Assembly (NCBI RefSeq): GCF_031801495.1
Contig: NZ_JAOEGC010000002.1
Coordinates: 2,666,001 to 2,730,000 of the forward strand
From: Agrobacterium tumefaciens_K
Lineage (GTDB): Bacteria > Pseudomonadota > Alphaproteobacteria > Rhizobiales > Rhizobiaceae
Reading direction: 5' to 3'
Length of the DNA stretch: 64,000 nt
Shown: piece by piece, positions 18,002-26,800 of the stretch
Layout of the letters: each line of letters begins with the position of its first letter
Numbering within the stretch: position 1 is the first letter of the stretch
The notes under the pieces: generated by a model
Told to the model about the DNA's origin: nothing
Databases searched by the model: none
What the model saw: the letters and a program-made list of their open reading frames with translations, nothing else
Made by a program: the position numbers and the translations under genes

Positions 18002-18220
18002 ATGGTTAGGCCGGTTTACAAATATGGTCAAGCCAATTTATTCAAATCCTCGACAACTCCCGTGCCAAAAACAGCCAAAGCCGCAAGAGACGTATCTAAA
18101 AATACATTTAATTCAGTTATATAAGTAATTTCTTGCCTATTGAAGCTGTTCCCGGTACGGTAAGGCCAAATACTTTGTTAGAAAAGGTTTCGGCAAAACG
18201 CGCATGAATGGTCAGGCCAA
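18002..18220. promoter_or_regulatory. Divergent control region with four ATGGTnAGGCCAA-like repeats
   Basis: Four related 13-mers occur in the same orientation: ATGGTTAGGCCGG at 18002, ATGGTCAAGCCAA at 18024, ACGGTAAGGCCAA at 18159 and ATGGTCAGGCCAA at 18208 (overlapping the regulator's first codons). Each has a TGG-N4/5-CCA-type core. Their clustering between the transporter operon and a FadR-type regulator suggests operator sites. No binding is shown, and the match to known FadR-family operators is only general. The stretch otherwise holds AT-rich promoter-like sequence and no gene. Confidence 0.45.
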
Positions 18221-18896
18221 AATACTGGAGCCGCGCAGGCTCTACCAACAGATTGCAGACCAAATCCGGGAATTGATCGATGCGGGCGAATTTCAGCCCG
18301 GTGCGCGCCTTCCCGCCGAGCGGGAACTTGCCCAGAAACTTGGGGTTTCGCGCCCGTCTCTGCGGGAAGCGCTGATTGCGCTCGAAATCGACAACACGGT
18401 CGAAATCCGTATGGGTTCCGGCGTCTACGTGTCCGCAGAACCTTTGCAGCCGCGACATCAGACCAAATCATTGGGCGACAGCCCGTCGGAACTGATGCAG
18501 GCACGCGCAGCGGTGGAAGGTGCCGCGATCATTCTCGCTGCGAGCCGCATGACGGAAGAGACACTGGACAATCTGCGGCGGATTCTCGCCGCCATGCGCA
18601 AGGAGATCGAAACAGGCCGCAAGCCGCTCGATCAGGACCGCCTGTTTCATGTCACGATTGCGGAGCAATCCGGAAACAGCGTTCTTGCGCGTCTGGTCGC
18701 AAACCTCTTCGATGAACGGCATAGCCCCATTTCCGCGCAGCTGCGTGTGAAATTCGAAGATCGGGACACCTGGGCGCATGCGCTGCAGGAGCATGAAGCC
18801 ATTCTCGCGGCGCTGGAGGCGAGGGATCCGCTGCTGGCGCAAGCCGCCATTCACGTTCACCTGGAAAGCTCCAAGCGGCGCTGGGTGGACGACTGA
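18204..18896 (+). CDS. FadR-type GntR-family transcriptional regulator
   Basis: A 230-residue protein with an N-terminal winged helix (about residues 10-72: LYQQIADQIRELIDAGE, LPAERELAQKLGVSRPSLREAL, GSGVYV) and a C-terminal all-helical FCD domain (about 85-220). The FCD domain has spaced acidic/histidine residues (DRLFHVTIAEQSGN, HEAILAAL, HVHLESSKRR) of the kind that bind a metal and a small acid ligand. It is divergent from the sugar operon and co-directional with the UxaA-like gene 46 bp downstream, so it is the likely local regulator, probably responding to a sugar acid. The ligand and operator are inferred. Confidence 0.9.
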   Translation: MNGQAKILEPRRLYQQIADQIRELIDAGEFQPGARLPAERELAQKLGVSRPSLREALIALEIDNTVEIRMGSGVYVSAEPLQPRHQTKSLGDSPSELMQARAAVEGAAIILAASRMTEETLDNLRRILAAMRKEIETGRKPLDQDRLFHVTIAEQSGNSVLARLVANLFDERHSPISAQLRVKFEDRDTWAHALQEHEAILAALEARDPLLAQAAIHVHLESSKRRWVDD

Positions 18897-18942
18897 CAAA
18901 ACATAACATTGCAGGCATTGCATATCGGGAGGAGGAAAACCC

Positions 18943-20475
18943 GTGAGTAAAAGTTCCGAAGCGACAATCTTGCTCAACGCCGGCGACAACGTTGCCGTGG
19001 CCCGCCGGTCCATTCCGGCTGGCGGCGCGACAGGCAGGGGCGATCTCAACGCCCTCGACCTGATCGGGCGGGGACACAAGGTTGCGCTCAAATTCATCCG
19101 CTCAGGCGAGGACGTCCTGAAATACGGTCAGGTCATCGGCATCGCCACACAGGATATAGAGCCAGGCCGTCATGTGCACCTGCACAACCTTGCCATGGTT
19201 CCGTCCGAACATGCCCACCAGTTCAGCGTGGATATCGAAGAAAAGGGTATGTTACCCGAAGCCGGACGCCGCACCTTCAAGGGGTACGATCGTGGCTTTG
19301 GTGGCGTCGGTACACGAAACTACATCGGCGTCATAGCTTCGGTGAACTGTTCCGCCACCGTCTCTCGCTACATTGCCGATTACTTCAACAAGCAGGGCGG
19401 GTTAGACGGTTTCGATAATGTCGATGGTGTCGTCGCGCTGACCCATGGTGGGGGCTGCGCGCTCAATACTAAGTCGGAAGGCTATCGTCTGCTGATCCGT
19501 ACCATACAGGGATACGCCCGCCATCCGAATTTCGGCGGCATTTTGCTGATCGGCCTCGGTTGCGAAACCAACCAGATCGCTCCGATCCTCGAACACTACA
19601 AGATGGAAGAGGGCGAGCGACTGCGGACGATGACGATCCAGCAGCATGGCGGTACGCGCAAGACCATCGATGCGGCGATTGCCGAGATCAAGGCGATGCT
19701 GCCGCTCGTCAATGCTGCGAGACGAACAGAGCAGCCGCTCTCGAAGCTCAAGGTCGCCCTGGAATGCGGCGGTTCCGACGGCTACTCCGGAATTTCCGCC
19801 AATCCAGCCCTCGGATACGCCTCGGACCTGATTGTTCGCAACGGCGGTACCACCGTTCTGTCAGAAACACCGGAGATCTATGGCGCCGAACATCTGTTGA
19901 CGCGACGCGCCGTAACCCCTGCCGTTGCCGAGAAGCTGTTGCAGCGTATCGACTGGTGGCGCGATTATACCGCCCGTAACGGTGACGAACTCAACAACAA
20001 TCCGTCCCACGGCAACAAGTTGGGCGGCCTGACCACCATTCTCGAAAAATCACTGGGGGCTGTGGCGAAGGGCGGCTCCATGCCGCTGAAAGCCGTCTAT
20101 GAATTTGCCGAAACCGTCACCGAACAGGGTTTCGTCTTCATGGATACGCCCGGCTACGATCCCGTGGCGGTGACGGGACAGGTTGCAGGCGGGTGCAACG
20201 TCATCTGTTTCACCACCGGTCGCGGCTCGGTTTCCGGCTTCAAGCCCGCTCCGTGCATCAAGATCGCCACCAACACGGAAATGTTCCAGCACATGCAGGA
20301 GGACATGGACCTCAACTGCGGCGAGATCGTTACAGGCAATGAAACGATCGAAGAATCCGGCGAACGAATTTTCGAACACATCATCGCCGTGGCGTCCGGC
20401 AAAAAGACCGTCAGCGAAATCTACGACTATGGCGACAATGAATTCGTACCATGGCAGGTCGGCGCGGTGACATGA
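18943..20475 (+). CDS. UxaA-family altronate (sugar-acid) dehydratase
   Basis: A 510-residue UxaA/GarD-family dehydratase: an N-terminal SAF-type domain (about 10-95, including GHKVALKFI and HVHLHNLA) followed by the large altronase domain. The latter has GVGTRNYIGVIASVNCSATV, THGGGCALN, LECGGSDGYSGISANPALG and FTTGRGSVSG. In E. coli this family converts D-altronate to 2-keto-3-deoxygluconate. The gene follows the FadR-type regulator and would provide the last step of a galactonate to tagaturonate to altronate route with the LgoD- and UxaB-like enzymes across the divergent promoter. Direct action on L-fuconate or L-galactonate cannot be excluded. Confidence 0.88.
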   Translation: MSKSSEATILLNAGDNVAVARRSIPAGGATGRGDLNALDLIGRGHKVALKFIRSGEDVLKYGQVIGIATQDIEPGRHVHLHNLAMVPSEHAHQFSVDIEEKGMLPEAGRRTFKGYDRGFGGVGTRNYIGVIASVNCSATVSRYIADYFNKQGGLDGFDNVDGVVALTHGGGCALNTKSEGYRLLIRTIQGYARHPNFGGILLIGLGCETNQIAPILEHYKMEEGERLRTMTIQQHGGTRKTIDAAIAEIKAMLPLVNAARRTEQPLSKLKVALECGGSDGYSGISANPALGYASDLIVRNGGTTVLSETPEIYGAEHLLTRRAVTPAVAEKLLQRIDWWRDYTARNGDELNNNPSHGNKLGGLTTILEKSLGAVAKGGSMPLKAVYEFAETVTEQGFVFMDTPGYDPVAVTGQVAGGCNVICFTTGRGSVSGFKPAPCIKIATNTEMFQHMQEDMDLNCGEIVTGNETIEESGERIFEHIIAVASGKKTVSEIYDYGDNEFVPWQVGAVT

Positions 20476-20500
20476 TGTACCGTTTCATGTGAAACCGAAT

Positions 20501-20540
20501 AAAAAAAGCGGCCCGGAGATTTTTCTTCGGGCCGCTTTTT
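20501..20540. terminator. Bidirectional rho-independent terminator between uxaA-like gene and purH
   Basis: An A-run, a perfect 8-bp GC stem (GCGGCCCG at 20508 with CGGGCCGC at 20528-20535) and a T-run follow one another. The symmetry lets it serve both the rightward dehydratase gene and the leftward purH. Confidence 0.92.
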
Positions 20541-20558
20541 GCTGTTCAACCTTCTCGC

Positions 20559-22175
20559 TTAGTGGCGGAAGTGGCGCATGCCGGTAAACACCATCGCGAT
20601 ATTATGTTCGTTCGCGGCGTCGATGACTTCCTGGTCGCGCATGGAGCCACCGGGCTGGATCACCGCCGTAGCGCCAGCAGCGATGGACGCAAGCAGACCA
20701 TCCGCAAACGGATAGAACGCTTCCGAGGCAACGGCAGAGCCCTTCGTCAACGGCTCGGTAAGACCCATGGCTTTTGCCGCGTCTTCCGCCTTCTGGGCGG
20801 CGATACGGGCGGAATCGACACGGCTCATTTGGCCAGCACCGATACCGGCCGTCTGACCGTCCTTGGCATAGATCACCGCATTCGACTTCACATGCTTGGC
20901 GATCTTGAAGGCAAACTTCATGTCTTCCAGTTCCTGCGGCGTCGGCGCGCGCTTGGTGACAACCTTGAGATCAAGATCTTCAACCATGCCATTGTCGCGG
21001 CTCTGTACGAGAAGACCGCCGGATACGGTTTTCGCCGTGACGCCTGGAGCTCGGGCATCCGGCAGACCACCAGCCGACAGCAGGCGCAGGTTCGGCTTGC
21101 GTGCAACGATGGCCTTTGCCTCTTCCGTAACGTCCGGAGCAATGATGACTTCCGTGAAGAGCTGGATAATCTCTTCCGCGGTTTCAGCATCAAGCGTGCG
21201 GTTAAGCGCAATCACGCCGCCAAAAGCGGAGACGGGATCACAGGCCAGCGCGCGCTTGTAAGCTTCGAGCAGCGTTGGACCGGTCGCAACACCGCAAGGA
21301 TTGGCATGCTTGATGATAGCAACGGCAGGCGCTGTTTCCGGCAGGAATTCTGCAACGAGCTCGTAGGCCGCATCGGTGTCGTTAATGTTATTATAGGAAA
21401 GCTGCTTGCCCTGAAGAAGCGTTGCGGTGGCAACGCCGGGACGCTTTTCGCCGGTCAGATAGAAACCGGCGCTTTGATGCGGGTTTTCACCGTAGCGCAT
21501 CTTTTCCTTCAGCACGCCGCCGATCGCGCGATAGTGCGGCGTTTCGATGGAGAGAGCCTCGGCGAACCAATTGGAAATAACCGCATCGTAAGCAGCGGTA
21601 CGTGCATAGGCCTTCGCCGCAAACTTCTGGCGCAGCGCATAACAGGTCTGGCCATCATCCGCCTGCAAGGCTTCCAGCAGCTCCGGGTAATCGCTGGGGT
21701 CGGTTACAACCGTGACATAAGCGTGGTTCTTGGCCGAAGCACGGATCATCGCCGGGCCACCGATATCGATGTTTTCCACCGTCGTCGGATAATCGCCACC
21801 CTTGGCGCGAACTTCTTCGAAAGGATAGAGATTGATGACGGAAAGATCGATGCCTTCGATGCCATGGGCACGCATGGCTTCCACATGCTCGGCATCGTCA
21901 CGGATAGCGAGAAGACCGCCATGAACGTTCGGATGCAGCGTCTTGACGCGGCCGTCCATGATCTCCGGGAACTTGGTGATATCCGACACGTCGGTCACCG
22001 GCAGGCCGGCATCGGCGATGGCCTTCGATGTACCGCCCGTCGACAGCAGCTTCACACCGAGTTTGACGAGCGCGCCCGCCAGCTCGATGATGTCCGTCTT
22101 GTCGGAGACGGAAAGAAGCGCGGTGCGGATTTTCACCTTGTCTGGGGCAGGGATTTTCTTGGATGCGACGGCCAT
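20559..22175 (-). CDS. purH: Bifunctional AICAR transformylase / IMP cyclohydrolase PurH
   Basis: PurH performs the last two steps of IMP synthesis. The 538-residue product has the N-terminal cyclohydrolase domain of the MGS-like fold (TALLSVSDKTDIIELAGAL, LLSTGGTSKAI, GRVKTLHPNVHGGLL). The C-terminal AICAR transformylase domain has LRYGENPHQSA (here MRYGENPHQSAGFY), KHANPCGVA and SDAFFPF-like SEAFYPFADGL. Length is normal. It is preceded by the heparinase-like gene 97 bp upstream and ends at a bidirectional terminator. Confidence 0.97.
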   Translation of the reverse strand: MAVASKKIPAPDKVKIRTALLSVSDKTDIIELAGALVKLGVKLLSTGGTSKAIADAGLPVTDVSDITKFPEIMDGRVKTLHPNVHGGLLAIRDDAEHVEAMRAHGIEGIDLSVINLYPFEEVRAKGGDYPTTVENIDIGGPAMIRASAKNHAYVTVVTDPSDYPELLEALQADDGQTCYALRQKFAAKAYARTAAYDAVISNWFAEALSIETPHYRAIGGVLKEKMRYGENPHQSAGFYLTGEKRPGVATATLLQGKQLSYNNINDTDAAYELVAEFLPETAPAVAIIKHANPCGVATGPTLLEAYKRALACDPVSAFGGVIALNRTLDAETAEEIIQLFTEVIIAPDVTEEAKAIVARKPNLRLLSAGGLPDARAPGVTAKTVSGGLLVQSRDNGMVEDLDLKVVTKRAPTPQELEDMKFAFKIAKHVKSNAVIYAKDGQTAGIGAGQMSRVDSARIAAQKAEDAAKAMGLTEPLTKGSAVASEAFYPFADGLLASIAAGATAVIQPGGSMRDQEVIDAANEHNIAMVFTGMRHFRH

Positions 22176-22271
22176 CTGGGCTTACTCCGTGATGGGTGGA
22201 GGACAGGCCGGAGGGCGATCATCCGGCGGTTGCCGCCGCGTTAACACAGCTTGCCGGATTAATAAACCGTC

Positions 22272-23960
22272 CTAAGCTTTTCGTTCGATGATCCAGCGGA
22301 TTTCACGCGTCTTGGCGAGGTTGAAAGCGATCTCGATCTGCTGCGAAGGGCGAATACCGGATGCATCCGCCATGAACACATCGTCAGCCACGAAAATTTC
22401 GATACCGGGTGCCGAGAACAGCCAGGTGGTCCCATCGGCCGCCTGCATGTAAACGGATTCCTCGTCATTCTGATGCAGCTGGATGTGCGGATGGATATGG
22501 AACCGTGACACCGCCGAGATCGACTGTACGCCGTCACCCGGCGCGCCCTCGTTGGAGCGCAGCGTGTCCCGACCTTTTATCTTCGTACCCGCAGCATTGA
22601 TTTCGATCTCGCGTTCATGGAGAAAACCGAACGTCTTCAGATATCCATCGTGTGATGCGCGCAGCACGTCATTGCCATTTGCCTGCGAACGTTGGGTTTC
22701 CACGTGGCTGACGCCCGCCACCATGATCGGCCCGAGCAGGCGCGAACGTGACAGCCGGCATGAGGAGGTATCGGCCAGCGTCACCGTCGAGTGCGCCGCC
22801 GTGGAGCGGCTTGCTTTCTGAAACTCCGGATCAGCATTCTTGGGAAAGCCGGAATTGACGATGAAGCGGTTTCTGCCACACGACATCTCGAATGAAAGGC
22901 AACCGGCATGTGCATTGCGCGACAATTCCTGCGAACCGGGATAACCGGTATCGACGATAACCACCGTCTCATCCCCGGACAGACGATGATAGTTCACGTC
23001 CGGCAAAAGCTTCGATGGCTTACCCGCCGTCTCGTCGTAACGAAGGACGGAAACAAGTTCATTCGCGAGCGTCGCGGTTGCGCCGTTGAACAGCGCCAGA
23101 TCGCCCCCCTGATGCCGGAAAAAGCGAAGTGCCGGAAACATACGGTCAATCGCCGGAACCAGACCAGAGGGCAGATCGTGACCGAGATTGATGTAGCTCT
23201 GGCGAAGCGGCAAGAGGTCCAGCAGCAACTCCAGCATCACCCGTGGATTGCGAGATACGTGTCCACCATCGGGCAGAATCTGGCGCTCAAGTTCCTGAGC
23301 CAGCTTCCTTCCGCTTCGTGCAATTTTCGAAGCCCGCACCGGCATGGTGATAGAGGCCATGGCCAGAGCTATCCTGATCCGCAGCCTTACCTCGCCATCC
23401 GGCACGTGTTTGGCTATGCGGTCCAGATAGCGGACATGGAACGCGATGCTTTTCAGGAACCGTCGATAAAAACCGGCGTCAGCCTCGTTCAGAACGACTG
23501 GAGAATGCGATAGCCAGGCAATCAGCCGCTGCGATGCGATGTCGGGCGACCACGCTACACCGCCAATGCGCTTTCCACTGAAAGCAATCCAGTCTGAAAC
23601 AATCCGACGTGCTCTTGCACATGCTTCGCTGGATTTGCTGGCTCTGACATGACGCAACCAGCTGAATGCGTTCAGCCTCTCTTCGAAAACAATCGAAGGG
23701 CATTCCATCTGGAAAGGGGAAAGGCCTCCGGTTTCCAGCATGCGACCGGCCAGCGCGATGCGCCCCCGCACCAGTTCCTCGGCAAAATAGGGATCGATGG
23801 CACGCAGATCCGTCGGCGCCGCGACAAGACCATCAGGAACCCGGCTTGCAAGACGCGACGCATAAATATGCAACGGTGCAAACCCGATGCACAGACGGCG
23901 ATACGCCATGCGCGAAACGAAACCGGCGGCGTTAACGCCGCCTGCAAAAGACCCTAACAA
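22272..23960 (-). CDS. Heparinase II/III-family protein
   Basis: A 562-residue protein with an N-terminal alpha-toroid-like helical domain and a C-terminal heparinase II/III domain. Typical parts are ILPDGGHVSRNPRVMLELLLDLLPLR, RFFRHQGGDLALFNG, SCGRNRFIVNSG and AAHSTVTLAD. Such proteins are polysaccharide lyases or relatives; no lyase substrate can be assigned here. No signal peptide is obvious, although the N terminus is uncertain. TTG 23960 is the furthest start before an in-frame stop, and the first ATG (MAYRRLCIGF) would begin 17 residues later. It sits between rsmB and purH, away from any polysaccharide cluster. Confidence 0.85.
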   Translation of the reverse strand: MLGSFAGGVNAAGFVSRMAYRRLCIGFAPLHIYASRLASRVPDGLVAAPTDLRAIDPYFAEELVRGRIALAGRMLETGGLSPFQMECPSIVFEERLNAFSWLRHVRASKSSEACARARRIVSDWIAFSGKRIGGVAWSPDIASQRLIAWLSHSPVVLNEADAGFYRRFLKSIAFHVRYLDRIAKHVPDGEVRLRIRIALAMASITMPVRASKIARSGRKLAQELERQILPDGGHVSRNPRVMLELLLDLLPLRQSYINLGHDLPSGLVPAIDRMFPALRFFRHQGGDLALFNGATATLANELVSVLRYDETAGKPSKLLPDVNYHRLSGDETVVIVDTGYPGSQELSRNAHAGCLSFEMSCGRNRFIVNSGFPKNADPEFQKASRSTAAHSTVTLADTSSCRLSRSRLLGPIMVAGVSHVETQRSQANGNDVLRASHDGYLKTFGFLHEREIEINAAGTKIKGRDTLRSNEGAPGDGVQSISAVSRFHIHPHIQLHQNDEESVYMQAADGTTWLFSAPGIEIFVADDVFMADASGIRPSQQIEIAFNLAKTREIRWIIERKA

Positions 23961-24063
23961 GCTGTGTTTCCCGTTTCACATGTCGTATTTTTTGTCAGTG
24001 AACCGTGACGACCGGAACGCTATCTACAAATATCAGATGATTCGCCAAAAGCTTGGCGTGTTT

Positions 24064-25428
24064 CTACTTTTTACGCAAGACGCTGCTAAAGAACCCGTCC
24101 ACTCCGCCGAACATGTCCGGCGTTGTACGAAGATCGCCGTCAGCCGTGATGGCAGCTTCCATTCCAGGCCATTGCTCCTTGCGAACAGGCACGCGCTCTA
24201 TCTCGGGGTTTTCTGCGAGAACCGCCGCCACCATCTCCTCGCCCTCTGAGGGATCGAGCGAGCAGTTGGAGAATACGACAATACCTCCGGGCTTCACCAG
24301 TCCCAGTGCGTAACGCAGCATCTGACCCTGTAAAGCCGCCAGCTTGGCGATATCGCCCGCATCCTTCGTCCAGCATACATCCGGGTGCTTACGCAGGGTG
24401 CCGGTGGAAGAGCAGGGGGCGTCAAGCAACACCGCATCGAAGCGATCCTCGGGATCGAACTTCAACATGTTGACTTCGACAGTTTCCGCGCTGAGGCCCA
24501 GTCGCGCCAGATTTTCCTTCAGACGCCGCAGGCGGTTACCCGATTGATCAAGTGCGGTTACCTTAGCCCCGGCTAGAGCCAGCTGCGCCGTCTTGCCGCC
24601 AGGCGCGGCGCAAAGATCGGCGACACGTTTACCAGACACGTCACCCATCAGTTTGACAGGCATGCTCGCCGCAAGGTCCTGCACCCACCATTGCCCCTCG
24701 GAAAAGCCTTCCAGCGAGGGAATCTGCCCCTCGAACTCGCCGAGACGGACACTGCCATTCGGCAGGACGGTTCCACCCAGTTTTTCAGCCCAGAGGGCGG
24801 GATTGCTTTTGACCGTCAGATCGATTGAGGAAGGCGTCAGCTGCGCTTCGGATATGCGTGCAGCGACCTCTTCGCCATAGGCCGCGACAAGCCGCTCATA
24901 GAACCACTCCGGCAGAACAGGTATCTTGGCAATCGCCTGAGCTATGTCAGCCTTTTCCCTGCCAATCCGCCTCAACACCGCATTTACAAGCTTTACGAAG
25001 CGTTTGTTGCGGGGATCGCGATGTGCCTGCTCGACAGCCAGATCAACCGCGGAATGATCGGGCACATCGAGATAGATCATCTGGGCTGCACCAACCAGAA
25101 GAACGTGATGCAACGAACGAGCACCCTGCGGAAGGGGGCCATCCAGCAACATGGACAGGGTAGCCTCAAGACGGGGCAGGTGCCGCAATGCACTGTTGAC
25201 GATTGCCCGCACCAGCGCCCGATCGGCGATGGAAAGAGATCGGTAGACCGGATTGCCATTTTCCGCATCCAGCATGCCATCCAGCGATGTCTTCTTTTCA
25301 AGAACGGCTGCAAGAATACGGGTGGCGGCGATACGCGCCGAAAGGCCTGGCTTGTCCTGGAATGACGAAGGGCCGTCATCACGGCCCTTTGCACCCGCCG
25401 GTTTCGGTCTTTTATGCCGCGCCGGCAT
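24064..25428 (-). CDS. rsmB: RsmB-family 16S rRNA (cytosine-C5) methyltransferase
   Basis: A 454-residue protein with an N-terminal NusB-like RNA-binding domain (about 30-160) and a SAM-dependent methyltransferase domain. The latter has CAAPGGKTAQLA for SAM binding and the two cysteine motifs DAPCSSTG and FSNCSLDPSEGEE used by m5C RNA methyltransferases. This matches RsmB, which methylates C967 of 16S rRNA in E. coli. The frame is open to GTG 25455, overlapping htpX, but ATG 25428 (MPARHKRPKPAG) is the more natural start, 18 bp after the htpX stop. Confidence 0.92.
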   Translation of the reverse strand: MPARHKRPKPAGAKGRDDGPSSFQDKPGLSARIAATRILAAVLEKKTSLDGMLDAENGNPVYRSLSIADRALVRAIVNSALRHLPRLEATLSMLLDGPLPQGARSLHHVLLVGAAQMIYLDVPDHSAVDLAVEQAHRDPRNKRFVKLVNAVLRRIGREKADIAQAIAKIPVLPEWFYERLVAAYGEEVAARISEAQLTPSSIDLTVKSNPALWAEKLGGTVLPNGSVRLGEFEGQIPSLEGFSEGQWWVQDLAASMPVKLMGDVSGKRVADLCAAPGGKTAQLALAGAKVTALDQSGNRLRRLKENLARLGLSAETVEVNMLKFDPEDRFDAVLLDAPCSSTGTLRKHPDVCWTKDAGDIAKLAALQGQMLRYALGLVKPGGIVVFSNCSLDPSEGEEMVAAVLAENPEIERVPVRKEQWPGMEAAITADGDLRTTPDMFGGVDGFFSSVLRKK

Positions 25429-25445
25429 TTTTTCTACGTCAGATG

Positions 25446-26411
25446 TCAAGACCACGGTCCCTTGCGCTCGTTTTCATTGCCCCGCCCCCAGCCGGTGGCG
25501 GGTACGGAACGCGATTTGCGCAACGGCTTATCACCGGATGCCGGTGCCGTCGATGCTTGAGTGCCAAACTCCTGTGCCATTGCATGCAGCGCAGCAACAC
25601 GGTTTTCCGTATTCGGATGAGTGGAAAATAGATTATCCATTCTTTCGCCGGATAACGGATTGATGATGAACATATGCGCCGTTGCCGGATTGCGCTCGGC
25701 GTCATCGTTGTGAATCTGCTGCGCCATACCCGAAATCTTCTGTAAGGCGGATGCCAGCCAGATTGGATTTCCGCAGATTTCAGCCCCCCGCCGGTCGGCA
25801 GAATATTCACGCGTACGGCTGATGGCCATCTGCACAAGCATCGCCGCCAGAGGAGCCACGATCATGGCGACAATAACGCCAATAAAACCGAGTGGATTGT
25901 TGTTGTTCTCACGATTTCCGCCGAACAGGAAAGCAAAATTTCCCAGCATCGAGATCGCACCGGCGAGTGTGGCCGTGATCGTCATCGTCAACGTGTCACG
26001 GTTCTGAACGTGCGCCAGTTCATGCGCCATAACGCCCGCGACTTCTTCGGGTGTCAACCGCTCCAGCAATCCGGTTGATGCCGCAACCGCTGCATTTTCC
26101 GGGTTTCGGCCGGTCGCAAAGGCGTTGGGCTGCGGGCTTTCATAAATGTAAACCTTCGGCATAGGGAGGCCGGCATTGTGCGACAGATCGCGGATCATAT
26201 GAAAGAACTCAGGCGCGTTCCGTTCATCGACCTCCTGGGCGCGATAAGCAGAAAGAACCATCTTGTCCGAGTTCCAGTAGGAGAACAGGTTCATGCCTGC
26301 AGCGATAACAAACGCGATCATCATACCGCCCTTGCCGCCGATCAGAAAACCGACGCCCATGAACAACGCAGTCATGAACGCCAGAAGCATTGCTGTGCGC
26401 ATCATGTTCAT
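25446..26411 (-). CDS. htpX: HtpX membrane-bound zinc metalloprotease (M48B)
   Basis: HtpX degrades misfolded inner-membrane proteins. The 321-residue product has two N-terminal membrane segments (residues 4-20 and 28-44), the zinc motif HELAH in GVMAHELAHVQNRD, two further hydrophobic segments, and the third ligand region EYSADRRGAEI. GGAG lies about 11 bp upstream of ATG 26411. A roughly 30-residue tail after the protease domain is polar, with repeated charged residues. It is divergent from the small DUF1674 gene. Confidence 0.95.
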   Translation of the reverse strand: MNMMRTAMLLAFMTALFMGVGFLIGGKGGMMIAFVIAAGMNLFSYWNSDKMVLSAYRAQEVDERNAPEFFHMIRDLSHNAGLPMPKVYIYESPQPNAFATGRNPENAAVAASTGLLERLTPEEVAGVMAHELAHVQNRDTLTMTITATLAGAISMLGNFAFLFGGNRENNNNPLGFIGVIVAMIVAPLAAMLVQMAISRTREYSADRRGAEICGNPIWLASALQKISGMAQQIHNDDAERNPATAHMFIINPLSGERMDNLFSTHPNTENRVAALHAMAQEFGTQASTAPASGDKPLRKSRSVPATGWGRGNENERKGPWS

Positions 26412-26530
26412 CCGTCAAATTCTCCTTCAAGATTCGGTAAAGACGCATCGGGGTTTATCAAACACGTTTCGTTATATAATCTGGTGCGCGACGAACGCAT
26501 TTCAATATCCCGTCATAGGGAAGGAAATCC

Positions 26531-26731
26531 ATGCAGAACGCTGATAACGATAATAGCACGAATGTAGGCAAGAAGCTTTCACCTGCAGCAGAGCGGGCTT
26601 TGCAGGAAGCCGAAGAAAGGCGCAAAACGCAGGCCGATCTGGAATTGCCGCCGGAAACAGGCGGGCGCGGTGGCGCTGAGCCTGTCCGCTTTGGCGACTA
26701 TGAGATCAACGGCCGCGCCATCGATTTTTGA
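26531..26731 (+). CDS. DUF1674 protein, succinate dehydrogenase assembly factor 4 (SDHAF4)-like
   Basis: A 66-residue polar protein ending in the DUF1674 signature GRGGAEPVRFGDYEINGRAIDF (only the core is distinctive: EPVRFGDYE, then NGRAIDF). Mitochondrial members (SDHAF4/Sdh8) bind flavinylated SdhA during complex II assembly, and the bacterial role is presumed similar. An AAGGA ribosome-binding site precedes ATG 26531. It is the only rightward gene between 20.5 and 35.9 kb and is followed by a bidirectional terminator. Confidence 0.85.
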   Translation: MQNADNDNSTNVGKKLSPAAERALQEAEERRKTQADLELPPETGGRGGAEPVRFGDYEINGRAIDF

Positions 26732-26750
26732 GAAATAAGCAGGGCAGAGA

Positions 26751-26782
26751 AAAAAATCCCGCCATTGGGCGGGATTTATCTT
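26751..26782. terminator. Bidirectional terminator between DUF1674 gene and parB
   Basis: The hairpin ATCCCGCC / GGCGGGAT (26756-26775) is flanked by an A-run on the left and a T-rich stretch on the right. It is placed to end both the rightward DUF1674 transcript and the leftward parAB transcript. Confidence 0.9.
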
Positions 26783-26800
26783 TAAAATCAAATATTTAAA

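Noticed and set aside
20481..20496. Sixth parS site (CGTTTCATGTGAAACC)
   Set aside because: It has three differences from consensus, one of them in the centre (CATG instead of CACG), and is the most remote; ParB binding is doubtful.
22224..22238. Hairpin CGGCGG-TTG-CCGCCG between the heparinase gene and purH
   Set aside because: It is short and has no T-run; it is most likely a chance GC palindrome rather than a terminator.
20562..22244. Rightward 560-codon open frame
   Set aside because: It is antisense to purH, which is unmistakable on the other strand.
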